Assembly (NCBI RefSeq): GCF_021602585.1
Contig: NZ_BQIP01000011.1
Span: 130,413 to 181,921 of the forward strand
Length of the DNA: 51,509 nucleotides
Direction of reading: 5' to 3'
Source of the DNA: Pseudomonas faucium
GTDB lineage: Bacteria; Pseudomonadota; Gammaproteobacteria; Pseudomonadales; Pseudomonadaceae
Both the position numbers and the translations under genes were made by a program. Each line of letters starts with the position of its first letter. The first letter of the stretch is position 1. This document shows positions 24,775-33,355 of this stretch, piece by piece. A model generated the notes under the pieces. The model was not told the origin of the DNA, ran no database searches, and saw nothing but the letters and a program-made list of their open reading frames with translations.

Positions 24775-25521
24775 CTAGCGCTTGGCCATGGCCGCCATCG
24801 CAACCTTCGCCTCGTCGCTGTTGAGCCGTTCGATGAACAGCAACCCTTCCTTGGCCACCGTCGCCGCCAGCTCTTCGCGGTGCGCGTCCTTGAGCAACTG
24901 CTTGCTGATGCGCAGCGCCTCGGCCGGCAGTTGCTGCAGGCGGCGCGCCAGCTTCACGGCCCCAGCCTGGCACTGAGCGCCATCGTCGAACAGCTCGGTG
25001 GCCAACCCCCAGTTCAGCGCCTGCTCGCCATCGATCAACTGGCTGCACAGCAGCAACTGCGCTGCCCGCGCGTGCCCCAGCAGCCTTGGCAGCAACAGGC
25101 TCGCGCCAAATTCCGGGCACACGCCCAATGGCACGAACGGGGTGCGCAGCTTGGCGTCGCGGCTCACCAACACCTGGTCGCAATGCAGCAGCAAGGTGGT
25201 GCCGATGCCGATTGCAGGGCCTGCGACCGCGGCGATCAGCGGCTTGTCCAGGGCCAGCACCGCCCACATCATGCGAAACACCGGGCTCTGCAGGTCGGTT
25301 GGTGGCTGGTCGAGGAAGTCCGGCAGGTCGTTGCCGGCGGTGAAGCACTCGGCGCTGCCGGTGAGCACGATGACCTCGACGGCGGGGTCGCTGTTGGCCG
25401 CCTCGAACAGCTCGGCCAGGCGCGTATACATGGCGTTGGTCAGGGCATTGAGCTTGTCTGGGCGGTTCAGGCGCAGGGTCAGAAGGCCTTCGTCGTAATG
25501 GTGCTGGATCAGGTCGGTCAT
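24775..25521 (-). CDS. Enoyl-CoA hydratase/isomerase family protein
   Basis: 248-residue crotonase. The oxyanion-hole segment is AECFTAGNDLPDFLD and the second is AGPAIGIGTTLLLHCD. The region of the second catalytic acid reads VPLGVCPEFGASLLLPRLLG, with Glu in the isomerase-like position, so double-bond isomerisation is as likely as hydration. ATG at 25521 follows AGAGG. Divergent from the TetR regulator gene with 116 bp between, which contains a TetR-type dyad (25590-25610). A related dyad lies ahead of the CoA operon at 36106, hinting at shared control and a role in the same or a similar acyl-CoA pathway. Confidence 0.9.
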   Translation of the reverse strand: MTDLIQHHYDEGLLTLRLNRPDKLNALTNAMYTRLAELFEAANSDPAVEVIVLTGSAECFTAGNDLPDFLDQPPTDLQSPVFRMMWAVLALDKPLIAAVAGPAIGIGTTLLLHCDQVLVSRDAKLRTPFVPLGVCPEFGASLLLPRLLGHARAAQLLLCSQLIDGEQALNWGLATELFDDGAQCQAGAVKLARRLQQLPAEALRISKQLLKDAHREELAATVAKEGLLFIERLNSDEAKVAMAAMAKR

Positions 25522-25589
25522 CAGGAACCTCTGTTGTTCTTGTCGTGGATGCTGAAGCAGGTGTCGCCGGAGTATCGCGTTTTACGCGA

Positions 25590-25610
25590 CTTACTGTACA
25601 GTCGTTCAAC
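25590..25610. promoter_or_regulatory. Dyad TGTAC-AGTC-GTTCA, probable TetR operator
   Basis: Imperfect inverted repeat of the form TGWAC-N4-GTTYA with a perfect 10-bp ACTGTACAGT overlapping it (25593-25602). It lies 28 bp before the tetR ATG and 69 bp before the crotonase ATG. The 21-base block matches 36039-36059 at 17 of 21 positions. Confidence 0.6.
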
Positions 25611-25637
25611 TGGACTAGCCGAGCTTGAGGACGACAG

Positions 25638-26285
25638 ATGACCCAGGAAGCCCGCTTCAGCCGCATGCTGCCCGAACTGCGCAAGGCCAATCTGGTCGAG
25701 GCCACCTTGGCTTGCCTCAAGCGCCATGGCTTCCAGGGCGCCTCGATCCGCAAGATCTCCGCCGAGGCCGGTGTGTCGGTGGGGCTGATCAGCCACCACT
25801 ACTCGGGCAAGGACGAGCTGGTGGCCGAGGCCTACATGGCAGTCACCGGGCGGGTCATGCAACTGCTGCGCGAGGCCATGGCCCAGGTGGCGCCCAACGC
25901 CCGCGAACGGCTGTCGGCATTCTTCCGTGGCTCGTTCAGTGCCGAGCTGCTCGACCCGCAGCTGCTCGACGCCTGGCTGGCGTTCTGGGGCGCGGTGAAG
26001 ACCGCCGAAGCGATCAACCAGGTGCACGACCATTCCTATGGCGAGTACCGCCGCGAGCTGCGCACCTTGCTCAGTGAGCTGGCGCGGGAGGAGGGCTGGG
26101 CGCAGTTCGACGCCGACCTCGCCGCCATCAGCCTCAGCGCGCTGCTCGACGGCCTGTGGCTGGAGTCGGGGCTGAACCCGGGCACCTTCACCCCGGCCCA
26201 GGGCGTGCAGATCTGCGAGGCCTGGGTCGATGGCCTGCAGGCCGGTGGTCGGCAACGCTTCACCACCCCCATCGAGGCCTGTTGA
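25638..26285 (+). CDS. TetR-family regulator (BetI-like)
   Basis: 215 residues. The N-terminal helix-turn-helix is ASIRKISAEAGVSVGLISHHY at about residues 35-55, followed by SGKDELVAEAY. The C-terminal half is all-helical and matches the BetI-like TetR_C pattern (DPQLLDAWLAFWGAV, LLDGLWLESGLNPGTFTPAQ). It is divergent from the crotonase gene and probably represses both from the dyad between them. A matching dyad at 36039 suggests it also controls the acyl-CoA/aru operon; the ligand may then be an acyl-CoA or arginine catabolite. The ATG follows the weak Shine-Dalgarno GAGGACGACAG. Confidence 0.92.
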   Translation: MTQEARFSRMLPELRKANLVEATLACLKRHGFQGASIRKISAEAGVSVGLISHHYSGKDELVAEAYMAVTGRVMQLLREAMAQVAPNARERLSAFFRGSFSAELLDPQLLDAWLAFWGAVKTAEAINQVHDHSYGEYRRELRTLLSELAREEGWAQFDADLAAISLSALLDGLWLESGLNPGTFTPAQGVQICEAWVDGLQAGGRQRFTTPIEAC

Positions 26286-26361
26286 TCGGCCGTTCAGCAG
26301 TCGCTAGTCTTGGCCCACTCTAATAAGAAACGCGCCTTCGGGCGACTCAGGACCCTACGCA

Positions 26362-27078
26362 ATGACCTCTCGCGTACTGATCGTCGACGACGATCCGCTG
26401 ATTCGTGACTTGCTCCAGGCCTACCTCGCCCAGGAAGGCTACGTCGTGCACTGCGCCGCCACCGCCGAGCAGGCCGAAACGCTGCTGGCCGAGCAGCCGG
26501 TGGAACTGGTGATGCTGGACATCCGCCTGCCCGGCAAGGACGGCCTGACCCTGACCCGCGAGCTGCGGGTGCGCTCGGAAGTGGGGATCATCCTGATCAC
26601 CGGGCGCAACGACGAGATCGACCGCATCGTCGGCCTGGAATGCGGCGCCGACGACTACGTCAGCAAACCGCTCAACCCCCGCGAGCTGGTGTCGCGCGCC
26701 AAGAACCTGATCCGCCGCGTGCGCCACGCCCAGGGCACGCGCCCGGCCGCGCCGGCCAATGCCTCGCTCAAGCAGTTCGGCGACTGGTCGCTGGACTGCG
26801 ACCGCCGCCGCCTGGTCGATGCGCAAGGCGGCGAAACCCTGCTGACCCACGGCGAATTCCAGCTGCTCAGCGTGTTCCTGCGCAACAGCGGCCATACCCT
26901 GAGCCGCGACCAGCTGATGGACCAGATCCGCAACCGCGAGTGGGTGCCCAACGACCGCTCCATCGACGTGCTGGTCGGCCGCTTGCGGCGCAAGCTGCAC
27001 GACGACCCCGCCGAGCCTGAACTGATCATCACCATCCACGGCGCCGGCTACCTGTTCACCGCCAGCGTGGCGGCGTGA
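26362..27078 (+). CDS. OmpR-family response regulator (TorR-like)
   Basis: 238 residues. Receiver domain 1-120: acidic pocket DDD at 9-11, phosphoacceptor Asp53 in LVMLDIRLPG, the Thr/Ser switch in ILITGRND and Lys in YVSKPL. The C-terminal winged-helix domain (about 135-235) has LLTHGEFQLLSVFLRNSG and RSIDVLVGRLRRKL. The stop codon overlaps the next gene's GTG by four bases (GTGA), so it is the first gene of a regulator, binding protein and kinase operon. A likely target is the permease gene downstream, whose leader holds four TTACGA/TTACAT repeats. Confidence 0.95.
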   Translation: MTSRVLIVDDDPLIRDLLQAYLAQEGYVVHCAATAEQAETLLAEQPVELVMLDIRLPGKDGLTLTRELRVRSEVGIILITGRNDEIDRIVGLECGADDYVSKPLNPRELVSRAKNLIRRVRHAQGTRPAAPANASLKQFGDWSLDCDRRRLVDAQGGETLLTHGEFQLLSVFLRNSGHTLSRDQLMDQIRNREWVPNDRSIDVLVGRLRRKLHDDPAEPELIITIHGAGYLFTASVAA

Positions 27079-27839
27079 ACCGCTACCTGCTCGGCCTGCT
27101 GGCGTTGCTGGCAAGCGCAGCGCTGCAGGCCGGCGAAAGCATTCGCTACTGCGACTACCCGGTCTACCCGCCGGTGTCCTGGAGCGACGGCAGGCAGCCG
27201 CGCGGCCTGGCGCCGACGGTCGTGCGCGAGCTGTTCGGGCGGCTGGGCTACCAGGTCGAAATGGTGGTGCTGGGCAACTGGCAGCGCTGCCTGCTCGATG
27301 CCGCCGAAGGGCGGGTGGATGTGGTGCTGGCCTACACCTCCGAGCAGCGCGCCCAGACCATGCTGTTTTCCCGGGTGCCGGTGCTGCGTGAGGAGGTGGC
27401 GGTGTTCGCCAACCGCCAGCGGCCGCTGAAGTTCGACAAGCTCGAAGACCTGGCCCATTACCGCGGCGGGCTGCTGTTCGGCGAAAGCTACGGCCCCGAG
27501 TTCGACCGTTTCGTGGCGCAGCACCAGAACATCGAGTGGGTGTCGGATAGCGGGCAGAATTTCGGCAAGCTGATGCGCGGGCGCATCGACTTCGTGATCC
27601 AGGAGCGGCGCACCGGCCAGCTGTTCGTCGAGCACCTGGCCGGCGCCGGCGACATCGTCGCGCTGCCGCCGGCGCTCAGCGTCGACTACCTGCGCGTGGC
27701 GGTGTCGCGCCGCTCGCCACTGAGCAGGCGCATGGCCGAGATCGACCAGCAACTGCAGCAGATGACCGATGCCGGCGAGCTCGAGCGCTGGCTGCACGAG
27801 AGCGAGGTCACCTACCGCGACATGGTCAGCCAGCCATGA
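27075..27839 (+). CDS. Periplasmic solute-binding protein (family 3) of the sensor system
   Basis: 254 residues. Signal peptide MNRYLLGLLALLASAALQAG, likely cut after LQA. The mature protein has the family 3 pattern: RYCDYPVYPPVSWSDG, RGLAPTVVRELFGRLGYQVE, VDVVLAYTSEQRAQTMLFS and RIDFVIQERRTGQLF. Two cysteines (RYCDY and WQRCLL) could pair. It starts with GTG overlapping the response regulator stop and overlaps the kinase start by four bases (ATGA). No ABC membrane or ATPase partner is nearby, so it most likely hands a ligand to the periplasmic loop of the kinase, as TorT does for TorS. The ligand is probably an amino acid, judging from the permease downstream. Confidence 0.88.
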   Translation: MNRYLLGLLALLASAALQAGESIRYCDYPVYPPVSWSDGRQPRGLAPTVVRELFGRLGYQVEMVVLGNWQRCLLDAAEGRVDVVLAYTSEQRAQTMLFSRVPVLREEVAVFANRQRPLKFDKLEDLAHYRGGLLFGESYGPEFDRFVAQHQNIEWVSDSGQNFGKLMRGRIDFVIQERRTGQLFVEHLAGAGDIVALPPALSVDYLRVAVSRRSPLSRRMAEIDQQLQQMTDAGELERWLHESEVTYRDMVSQP

Positions 27840-30088
27840 GCCGCCTGCAACCGGGGGGCCTGCTGCGCCGGCTGCTGCTGTTCATCCTGCTGTTCAGCCT
27901 GTGTTTCACGGTGCTGGCCAGCAGCGTGCAGCTGTATTTCGAATACCGCCGCGAGATGCGCGAGATCGATGCGCGCATGGCGCTGATCCGTGCCGGTTAC
28001 CTGGAGAGCCTGGAGCGCAGCCTGTGGGACTTGAACCAGGAGCAGCTCAACGTGCAGCTGCGCGGGCTGGTGGATTTCTCCGATGTGGCACGGGTGCGCC
28101 TGAACAGCCCCGACTTCACCTTGCAGCAGGGTGATGCGGCGCCGCAGGGGCCGCTGCGGGTCGAGCGCTTCGCCCTGGATTACCAGCCGCCCTCAGGCCC
28201 GGTGCGCCACCTGGGCGAGCTGGAAGTGAGCATCGACCTGGGCGCGGTGCATCGGCGCCTGTTCGCCACGGGGCTGACCAGCCTGCTGTGGATGAGCGTG
28301 TTCCTCTGCGGCCTGGCCCTTGCGCTGTCCGGGTTGTTCTACCGCCTGGTCACCCGCCACCTGCAGGTGATGGCCGACTTTGCCCGGCGCATAGGGGCCG
28401 GCCAGTGGCACGAGCCCTTGCGCCTGCGCAAGCGCCGCTCGCCGCACCCGGACGAGATCGACAGCGTGGCGCTGGCGCTGGATGACATGCGCCGGGCGAT
28501 CCTCAGCGACATCGAGCGCCGCGAGCGCGACCGCCTGGCCCTGCAGGGCAAGCGTGACGAGCTGCAGAAGCAGGTCGAGCGCCGCACCGCGAGCCTGATG
28601 CGTGCCAAGGACGACGCCGAGGCCGCCAACCTTGCCAAGTCGCGCTTCCTGGCCACCATGAGCCATGAATTGCGCACGCCTTTGAACGGCATCCTCGGCA
28701 TGGCCGAGCTGCTGCGCGGCGCCGGGCTGGCGGCGCAGGACCGCACCCGCCTGGAGGCGCTGTACAAGGCCGGCGAAGGGCTGCTGGGCATCCTCAACGA
28801 AGTGCTTTACTTCGCCCGCCTCGAAGAAGGCGAAAGCCGCCCGGAGGCCGTGGCGTTTTCCCTGCGCCAGCTGTGTGACGAGGTGCTGACCCTGCTCGAA
28901 CCCCGTGCGCTGGCCAACGACAGCCTGGTGCTGTGCCGCATCGACCCGCAGCTGGCCGGCCACCAGCATGGCGCCGAGCAGTACCTGCGCCAGGTGCTGA
29001 GCAACCTGCTGGCCAATGCCATCAAGTTCACCGAGGGCGGCGAGATCCTGGTCGAGGTCCAGGTGCTGCGCCAGGCGCCCGGTCGCCAGCAGCTGCGGGT
29101 GAGCGTCACCGACGATGGCATCGGCATCTGCGAGGCGATGCAGCCGAAGATCTTCGACCGCTTCGTCCAGGCCAGCGAGGCCGTGGCCCGGCGCTACGGC
29201 GGCACCGGTTTGGGCCTGGCCATCAGCAAGCACCTGGTGGAGCAGATGGGCGGGCAGATTGGCGTGCGCAGCCGCGAAGGGCAGGGCAGCTGCTTCTGGT
29301 TCGAGCTTGAGCTCGAAACGGGGCAAGGGTTGCAGGCCGTGGCCGATACGGCTGCCAACGTGGCGCCGCTGGACATCCTGGTGGTGGAAGACGTGGCCTT
29401 GAACCGCGACGTGGTGCGCGGGCTGCTGGAGCGTGACGGGCACCGGGTGTGGCTGGCCGAGGATGCCGAGCAGGGCCTGCAGCTGTGCGCCCAGCGGCGC
29501 TTCGACCTGCTGCTGCTGGATGTGCACCTGCCGGGCAGCAGTGGCGTGGAGCTGTGCCGGCAGGTGCGCGCTGGCGCCACGCCCAACCGCGCCACGCGCA
29601 TCCTGGCGCTGACCGCCAGCGTCCAGCCGGGGCTGGTGCGCGCCTACCTGGATGCCGGCATGCAAGGCGTGCTGGGCAAGCCGCTGAAGCTGGCCAACCT
29701 GCGCCTGGCCCTGGCCGGGCAGGGCCAGGCGCAGCAGCCTGCCACTTCTGCCTGGCTCGACCACGCACTGCTCGGCACGCACCGCACGCTGCTGGGCGAG
29801 CAGAAGCTGCAGGGCCTGCTGGCCGGTTTGCGCGACGCCCTGGCGCAACACCGCCAGCCGTTGCTCGAAGCGGTGGAGGCGGGGGACTGCACCGAGGTCA
29901 TGCACCTGGCCCACCGCCTGGCCGGCAGCAGCGATTCCCTGGGCTTGTGCGGCCTGGCAGCGAGCTTGCGGCAACTGGAAGAAAGCGCCCTGGCACGCGA
30001 CAAGGCCGCGGTGCGGGCCATGGCCGGGGCGCTGCGCGAGCAGCTCTTGCGCGCCGAAGACAGCCTGGCGCAACTGCTGGCGGCCTGA
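27836..30088 (+). CDS. Tripartite hybrid sensor histidine kinase (TorS-like)
   Basis: 750 residues, inner membrane. Membrane segment 1 is at about 10-33 and segment 2 at about 142-170, enclosing a 110-residue periplasmic sensor. HAMP follows at about 170-230 and a coiled coil at about 230-265. The HisKA domain has His277 in [10 protein letters not shown]; the HATPase domain has the N box [18 protein letters not shown] and [19 protein letters not shown]. The receiver domain has Asp562 in [10 protein letters not shown]. The C-terminal HPt domain has His693 in [14 protein letters not shown]. This is the full His-Asp-His relay, ending at the response regulator encoded first in the operon. No ribosome site of its own is needed because it overlaps the binding-protein gene. 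No terminator precedes the permease gene 121 bases downstream. Confidence 0.95.
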   Translation: MSRLQPGGLLRRLLLFILLFSLCFTVLASSVQLYFEYRREMREIDARMALIRAGYLESLERSLWDLNQEQLNVQLRGLVDFSDVARVRLNSPDFTLQQGDAAPQGPLRVERFALDYQPPSGPVRHLGELEVSIDLGAVHRRLFATGLTSLLWMSVFLCGLALALSGLFYRLVTRHLQVMADFARRIGAGQWHEPLRLRKRRSPHPDEIDSVALALDDMRRAILSDIERRERDRLALQGKRDELQKQVERRTASLMRAKDDAEAANLAKSRFLATMSHELRTPLNGILGMAELLRGAGLAAQDRTRLEALYKAGEGLLGILNEVLYFARLEEGESRPEAVAFSLRQLCDEVLTLLEPRALANDSLVLCRIDPQLAGHQHGAEQYLRQVLSNLLANAIKFTEGGEILVEVQVLRQAPGRQQLRVSVTDDGIGICEAMQPKIFDRFVQASEAVARRYGGTGLGLAISKHLVEQMGGQIGVRSREGQGSCFWFELELETGQGLQAVADTAANVAPLDILVVEDVALNRDVVRGLLERDGHRVWLAEDAEQGLQLCAQRRFDLLLLDVHLPGSSGVELCRQVRAGATPNRATRILALTASVQPGLVRAYLDAGMQGVLGKPLKLANLRLALAGQGQAQQPATSAWLDHALLGTHRTLLGEQKLQGLLAGLRDALAQHRQPLLEAVEAGDCTEVMHLAHRLAGSSDSLGLCGLAASLRQLEESALARDKAAVRAMAGALREQLLRAEDSLAQLLAA

Positions 30089-30098
30089 GACAAAAACC

Positions 30099-30146
30099 TT
30101 ACGACTTTTTACATCTTCGATCTTTACGATCAACCGCGCCTTACAT
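30099..30146 (+). promoter_or_regulatory. Four TTACGA/TTACAT repeats upstream of the permease gene
   Basis: TTACGA at 30099 and 30124 alternates with TTACAT at 30109 and 30141, within the 121 bases between the kinase and permease genes. The first pair is spaced ten bases apart, as expected for tandem OmpR-family binding. They are candidate sites for the response regulator encoded at 26362. Confidence 0.4.
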
Positions 30147-30202
30147 CGCTTTCCAATAATCGCCTCAACCGCGGCACGCGGTCTTCGACGCTTATTGGAG
30201 AT

Positions 30203-30211
30203 AATAATAAT
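30203..30211 (+). promoter_or_regulatory. AATAATAAT motif between Shine-Dalgarno and start of the permease
   Basis: An AANAANAA run fills the space between TTGGAG (30195-30200) and the ATG at 30210. In Pseudomonas, Hfq-Crc binds such runs to block translation in rich medium. The position is right; binding is inferred. Confidence 0.5.
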
Positions 30212-31622
30212 GAAAGGCCGTAAAGCTGAAGGTATCCACCTCACACGGGCATTGAAGAGCCGGCACATCTTCATGCTCTCGCTCGGTGGCGTGATCGGCA
30301 CCGGGCTGTTCATGGGCTCGGGCGTGACCATCAACCAGGGCGGGCCGGTGGGCGCGATCCTGGCCTACCTGGTGGCCGGTTTCCTGATGTACCTGGTCAT
30401 GGTCTGCCTGGGCGAGTTGTCGGTGCAGATGCCGGTGTCCGGCTCGTTCCAGGCCCACGCGACGAAATTCATCGGCCCGGCCACGGGCTTCATGATCGGT
30501 TGGGTGTACTGGATGAGCTGGGCCACCACCGTGGGCCTGGAGTTCACCGCTGCCGGCATGCTGATGGAGCGCTGGTTCCCCGGGGTGCCGATCTGGTACT
30601 GGTCGGCGCTGTTCGTCGCCGTGCTGTTCGGCATCAACGCCCTGGCCACCCGCGCCTTCGGCGAGGCGGAGTACTGGTTTGCCGGCATCAAGGTGGCGGC
30701 GATCCTGGGCTTCATCATCGTCGGCGTGCTGGTGATCTTCGGCGCGATCCCGCTGACCAGCGGGGCGCCGGCGCCGATGATGAGCAACCTGATCGGCGAG
30801 TCGCTGTTCCCCAATGGCCTGTCGGCCGTGTTCGCGGTGATGATGACCGTGGTCTACGCCTTCCAGGGCTGCGAGATCATGGGCGTGGCGGCGGGCGAGA
30901 CCGACCAGCCGGAAAAAAGCATCCCGCGCGCGGTGCGCAACGTGGTGTTCCGCGTGCTGATCTTCTATGTGCTGGCGATCGTGGTGCTGTCGGCGATCGT
31001 GCCGTGGCAGCAGGCCGGGCTGATGGAAAGCCCGTTCGTGCAGGTGTTCGACATGGTCGGCATTCCCTTTGCCGCGGACCTGATGAACTTCGTGATCCTC
31101 ACCGCGATTCTCTCGGTGGGCAACTCCGGCCTCTATGCCTCCACCCGCATCCTCTGGGCCATGTCCAAGACCGGCATGGCGCCCCGCAGCCTGTCGCCGC
31201 TGAGCAGCCGCGGCGTGCCGCTGCGGGCGCTGTTCATCACCCTGTGCTTTGCGCTGGTGTCGCTGATGACCAGCTTCGTCGCCGCCGACACCTTGTTCAT
31301 GGTGCTGATGGCAGTGAGCGGGATGTCGGGCACGGTGACCTGGATCGTGATTGCCCTGGCGCAGTACCGCTTCCGCCAGCAGTTCCTGCGTGACGGCGGG
31401 CAGTTGAGTGAGCTGAAGTACCGGGCACCGCTGTATCCGCTGGTGCCGTTGCTGTGTATTACCCTGTGCAGTTCGCTGTTCGTGTTTCTGGCGATGGATG
31501 AGACCCAGCGGCCTTCGTTGTACTGGGGCTTTGGGTTTATTGCGCTGTGTTATGTGGCGTACTTCGTGGTGCAGCGTAAGCGCCAGGGGGTAGGGCTGGA
31601 GCCGGATATGCCGGTGGCGTGA
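30210..31622 (+). CDS. Amino-acid permease of the APC superfamily
   Basis: 470 residues with 12 membrane segments. The first segment contains SLGGVIGTGLFMGSGVTINQGG, the substrate-binding GxGxF-type loop of the AAT family. Further marks are GELSVQMPVSGSFQAHATKF, the FQGCEIMGVAAGETDQPEKS segment and GLYASTRILWAMSKTGMAP. ATG at 30210 with TTGGAG nine bases upstream; the frame open to 30195 is not used. It follows the two-component operon in the same direction and is closed by a strong terminator. The amino acid carried is unknown, but the binding-protein-dependent sensor upstream probably senses it. Confidence 0.93.
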   Translation: MKGRKAEGIHLTRALKSRHIFMLSLGGVIGTGLFMGSGVTINQGGPVGAILAYLVAGFLMYLVMVCLGELSVQMPVSGSFQAHATKFIGPATGFMIGWVYWMSWATTVGLEFTAAGMLMERWFPGVPIWYWSALFVAVLFGINALATRAFGEAEYWFAGIKVAAILGFIIVGVLVIFGAIPLTSGAPAPMMSNLIGESLFPNGLSAVFAVMMTVVYAFQGCEIMGVAAGETDQPEKSIPRAVRNVVFRVLIFYVLAIVVLSAIVPWQQAGLMESPFVQVFDMVGIPFAADLMNFVILTAILSVGNSGLYASTRILWAMSKTGMAPRSLSPLSSRGVPLRALFITLCFALVSLMTSFVAADTLFMVLMAVSGMSGTVTWIVIALAQYRFRQQFLRDGGQLSELKYRAPLYPLVPLLCITLCSSLFVFLAMDETQRPSLYWGFGFIALCYVAYFVVQRKRQGVGLEPDMPVA

Positions 31623-31632
31623 AGCGAATGAA

Positions 31633-31656
31633 CGCGGCCTGAGGGCCGCGTTTTTT
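31633..31656 (+). terminator. Intrinsic terminator after the permease gene
   Basis: CGCGGCC-TGAG-GGCCGCG followed by TTTTTT: 7-bp stem, four-base loop and T-tract, 10 bases after the stop. It marks the left edge of the A+T-richer accessory island. Confidence 0.93.
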
Positions 31657-31669
31657 GTTGGGGCGGGGC

Positions 31670-32018
31670 TCAGGGTCTACGCAGCTTGCTTGGCTTCATT
31701 GAGGAAAAGAGTGAAGTAAGTGTTCTCCAGTGTGCTGTGCTGAGTGGTGTGGATTTGGTTTTGTTAATTTGTCCCAAGGCTTCTATTGTTTTTTGTTCGA
31801 TAGCTGTTGACGGTCTGTTCAAATGGGGGGTCAGAGGGTCAGTATCGAAATTGAGTATTTCGTAGTTGTAAGTTCTAAGTGTTTTCACTGGTTCGCTCTG
31901 TAGAGTTCGGGTGCGGCCATCGCCGAGTAGGATTTCTTGTTTCGAAAAACTCCGGCGCCCTATTGAAGTTGGTTTCGGAAGAGAGCTTTTTGGGGCGGGT
32001 ACCATATTGGTTTTTCAT
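31670..32018 (-). pseudogene. Possible frameshifted small gene
   Basis: ATG at 32018 (MKNQYGTRPKKLSSETNFNRAPEFF) has AGGAG five bases upstream, but its frame soon closes. A shift of frame at the T5 run near 31940 would join it to a second open stretch of about 90 residues (SKQEILLGDGRTRTLQSEP, then LRTYNYEILNFDTDPLTPHL) that ends at 31670. Either half looks protein-like but matches no family I recognise. Base composition is lower in G+C than the core genes. It could be a decayed gene or two unrelated chance frames. Confidence 0.3.
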
Positions 32019-32556
32019 CATGACTCCTGGTTTTGTGATTGCCCAGTATTTGCGGGTGTCTAGAGGTTTAGGGGTTTGAGAAGCGGGTGTCAATTGTTTG
32101 AATGAAGGGGGTAGGTTTTTAAGTTGTTTAGTCGAAGTTCTTTTTTGTGGGAATGCGGCTCAGTAATTTCCTACGTAGGGATAGTGCTGTGTCGTTGACT
32201 ATGTTTTTTAGGGTGTACGTGCAGGAGGTATCTGCTTTAAATGTAAGAAAAATCATTCATCTGCCCCGAATCCTCTTGGTTTTGTGAGGTGCGGGGTTCA
32301 CAAGCTATGGATGATGAGTCGATGTTTAATGGCAGAGGGCGCAGAATGAGTGTTTCGATATGTGTGATGGTGATTTCGTCAACTCCGGAAATGATTTCCG
32401 AGCACCGCGATTAATCAAAAGCGACATTCACCACTCCGGCAGCTGTGCATCCGGCTCGGCTCTATCGCCGGCTCTCACACGGGTATTCTCATAGTCACTG
32501 TGAGGTGCAACCGAATAGACCTGCAGCAGTGCCAAGAAGCTAAAAGGAGAGCACGC
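32019..32556. other. A+T-rich stretch without a recognised gene
   Basis: No frame of useful length, no transfer-RNA and no insertion-sequence ends were seen. Between 32440 and 32490 there is a degenerate REP-like sequence (CGGCTCTATCGCCGGCTCTCACAC). The region has a clearly different composition from the chromosome on either side and is part of the accessory island. Confidence 0.5.
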
Positions 32557-33330
32557 TCATTCTTTCGCTTCAGCAGCTAGGCGGATGGACTGTAATTTTC
32601 GAAAGCTCGGCCTAAATTGAGGCTCCGGGGAGCTACTGCCGTCGGGATAGTAGTAAAGGGTTCGATTGCCTTCGCGCTTTACCTTCGGTCCCACGGAGCG
32701 CGCAATAAAAGCAGAATGCAGGACGGGTTCGAAATATACCTTTCGTGCCTGCGTTGCCTGGTATTTGCTATATATATGGCCATCTCCGGTCAAGCTCACA
32801 CTTTTCTCGTAGCCCCCGATAAAGCTTTCGTGCGTCCAAGGGTAGTAGTCTTTGCGCATAATCAGATCGCCTTCAACTTTTCTATCCGCGCCGCCGCGCC
32901 CCGAATCATTGTGATCAAAAATAACGACTATCCCACCGCCTGTGCCGTAAACAACGCCATCGCCAAACTGGGTGGGGTCTTTATACATCACACCGAAGGT
33001 GACATTGCTCAGGCGCCATTGACACGCACCGCCACCGTCTATTGCCAACTTAGCTTCATACAGATCTGTCAGCCCATGACGCACAGGTTGAATGTTTGTG
33101 CTTTTGTACCCGTCACGCTTATAAGGCACTCCGCTGGCTGTATAGTCAGTAAACGTGCATAGCTTCGATCGATACACGATCTGCATCTCTTCTGCGATCA
33201 GCGCTTCAGGTACTTTAACAGTTACCGTAATTTGTTCCCCACTCAGATTCGGAACAAGGCTTCGATCCGTAGCGCAGCCATAAGTGCTCACAAACATGCA
33301 TGAAAGCATAATATAGTCTTTCCTGATCAT
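32557..33330 (-). CDS. Probable lipoprotein, likely immunity partner of the adjacent lipase
   Basis: 257 residues. The start MIRKDYIMLSCMFVSTYGCATDRS is a short signal sequence with a charged head and a Cys at residue 19 in an imperfect lipobox (TYGC), so a periplasmic lipoprotein is likely. The rest is beta-rich (ITVTVKVPEALIAEEMQIVY, FGDGVVYGTGGGIVVIFDHN), with no family I can name. Its gene follows the class-3 lipase gene after 25 bases on the same strand, the usual order for a type VI lipase effector and its periplasmic immunity protein. It lies in the low-G+C island and has A+T-rich codon use. Confidence 0.65.
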   Translation of the reverse strand: MIRKDYIMLSCMFVSTYGCATDRSLVPNLSGEQITVTVKVPEALIAEEMQIVYRSKLCTFTDYTASGVPYKRDGYKSTNIQPVRHGLTDLYEAKLAIDGGGACQWRLSNVTFGVMYKDPTQFGDGVVYGTGGGIVVIFDHNDSGRGGADRKVEGDLIMRKDYYPWTHESFIGGYEKSVSLTGDGHIYSKYQATQARKVYFEPVLHSAFIARSVGPKVKREGNRTLYYYPDGSSSPEPQFRPSFRKLQSIRLAAEAKE

Positions 33331-33355
33331 CTTTTTTTCACTCGCGCTTCAATGT

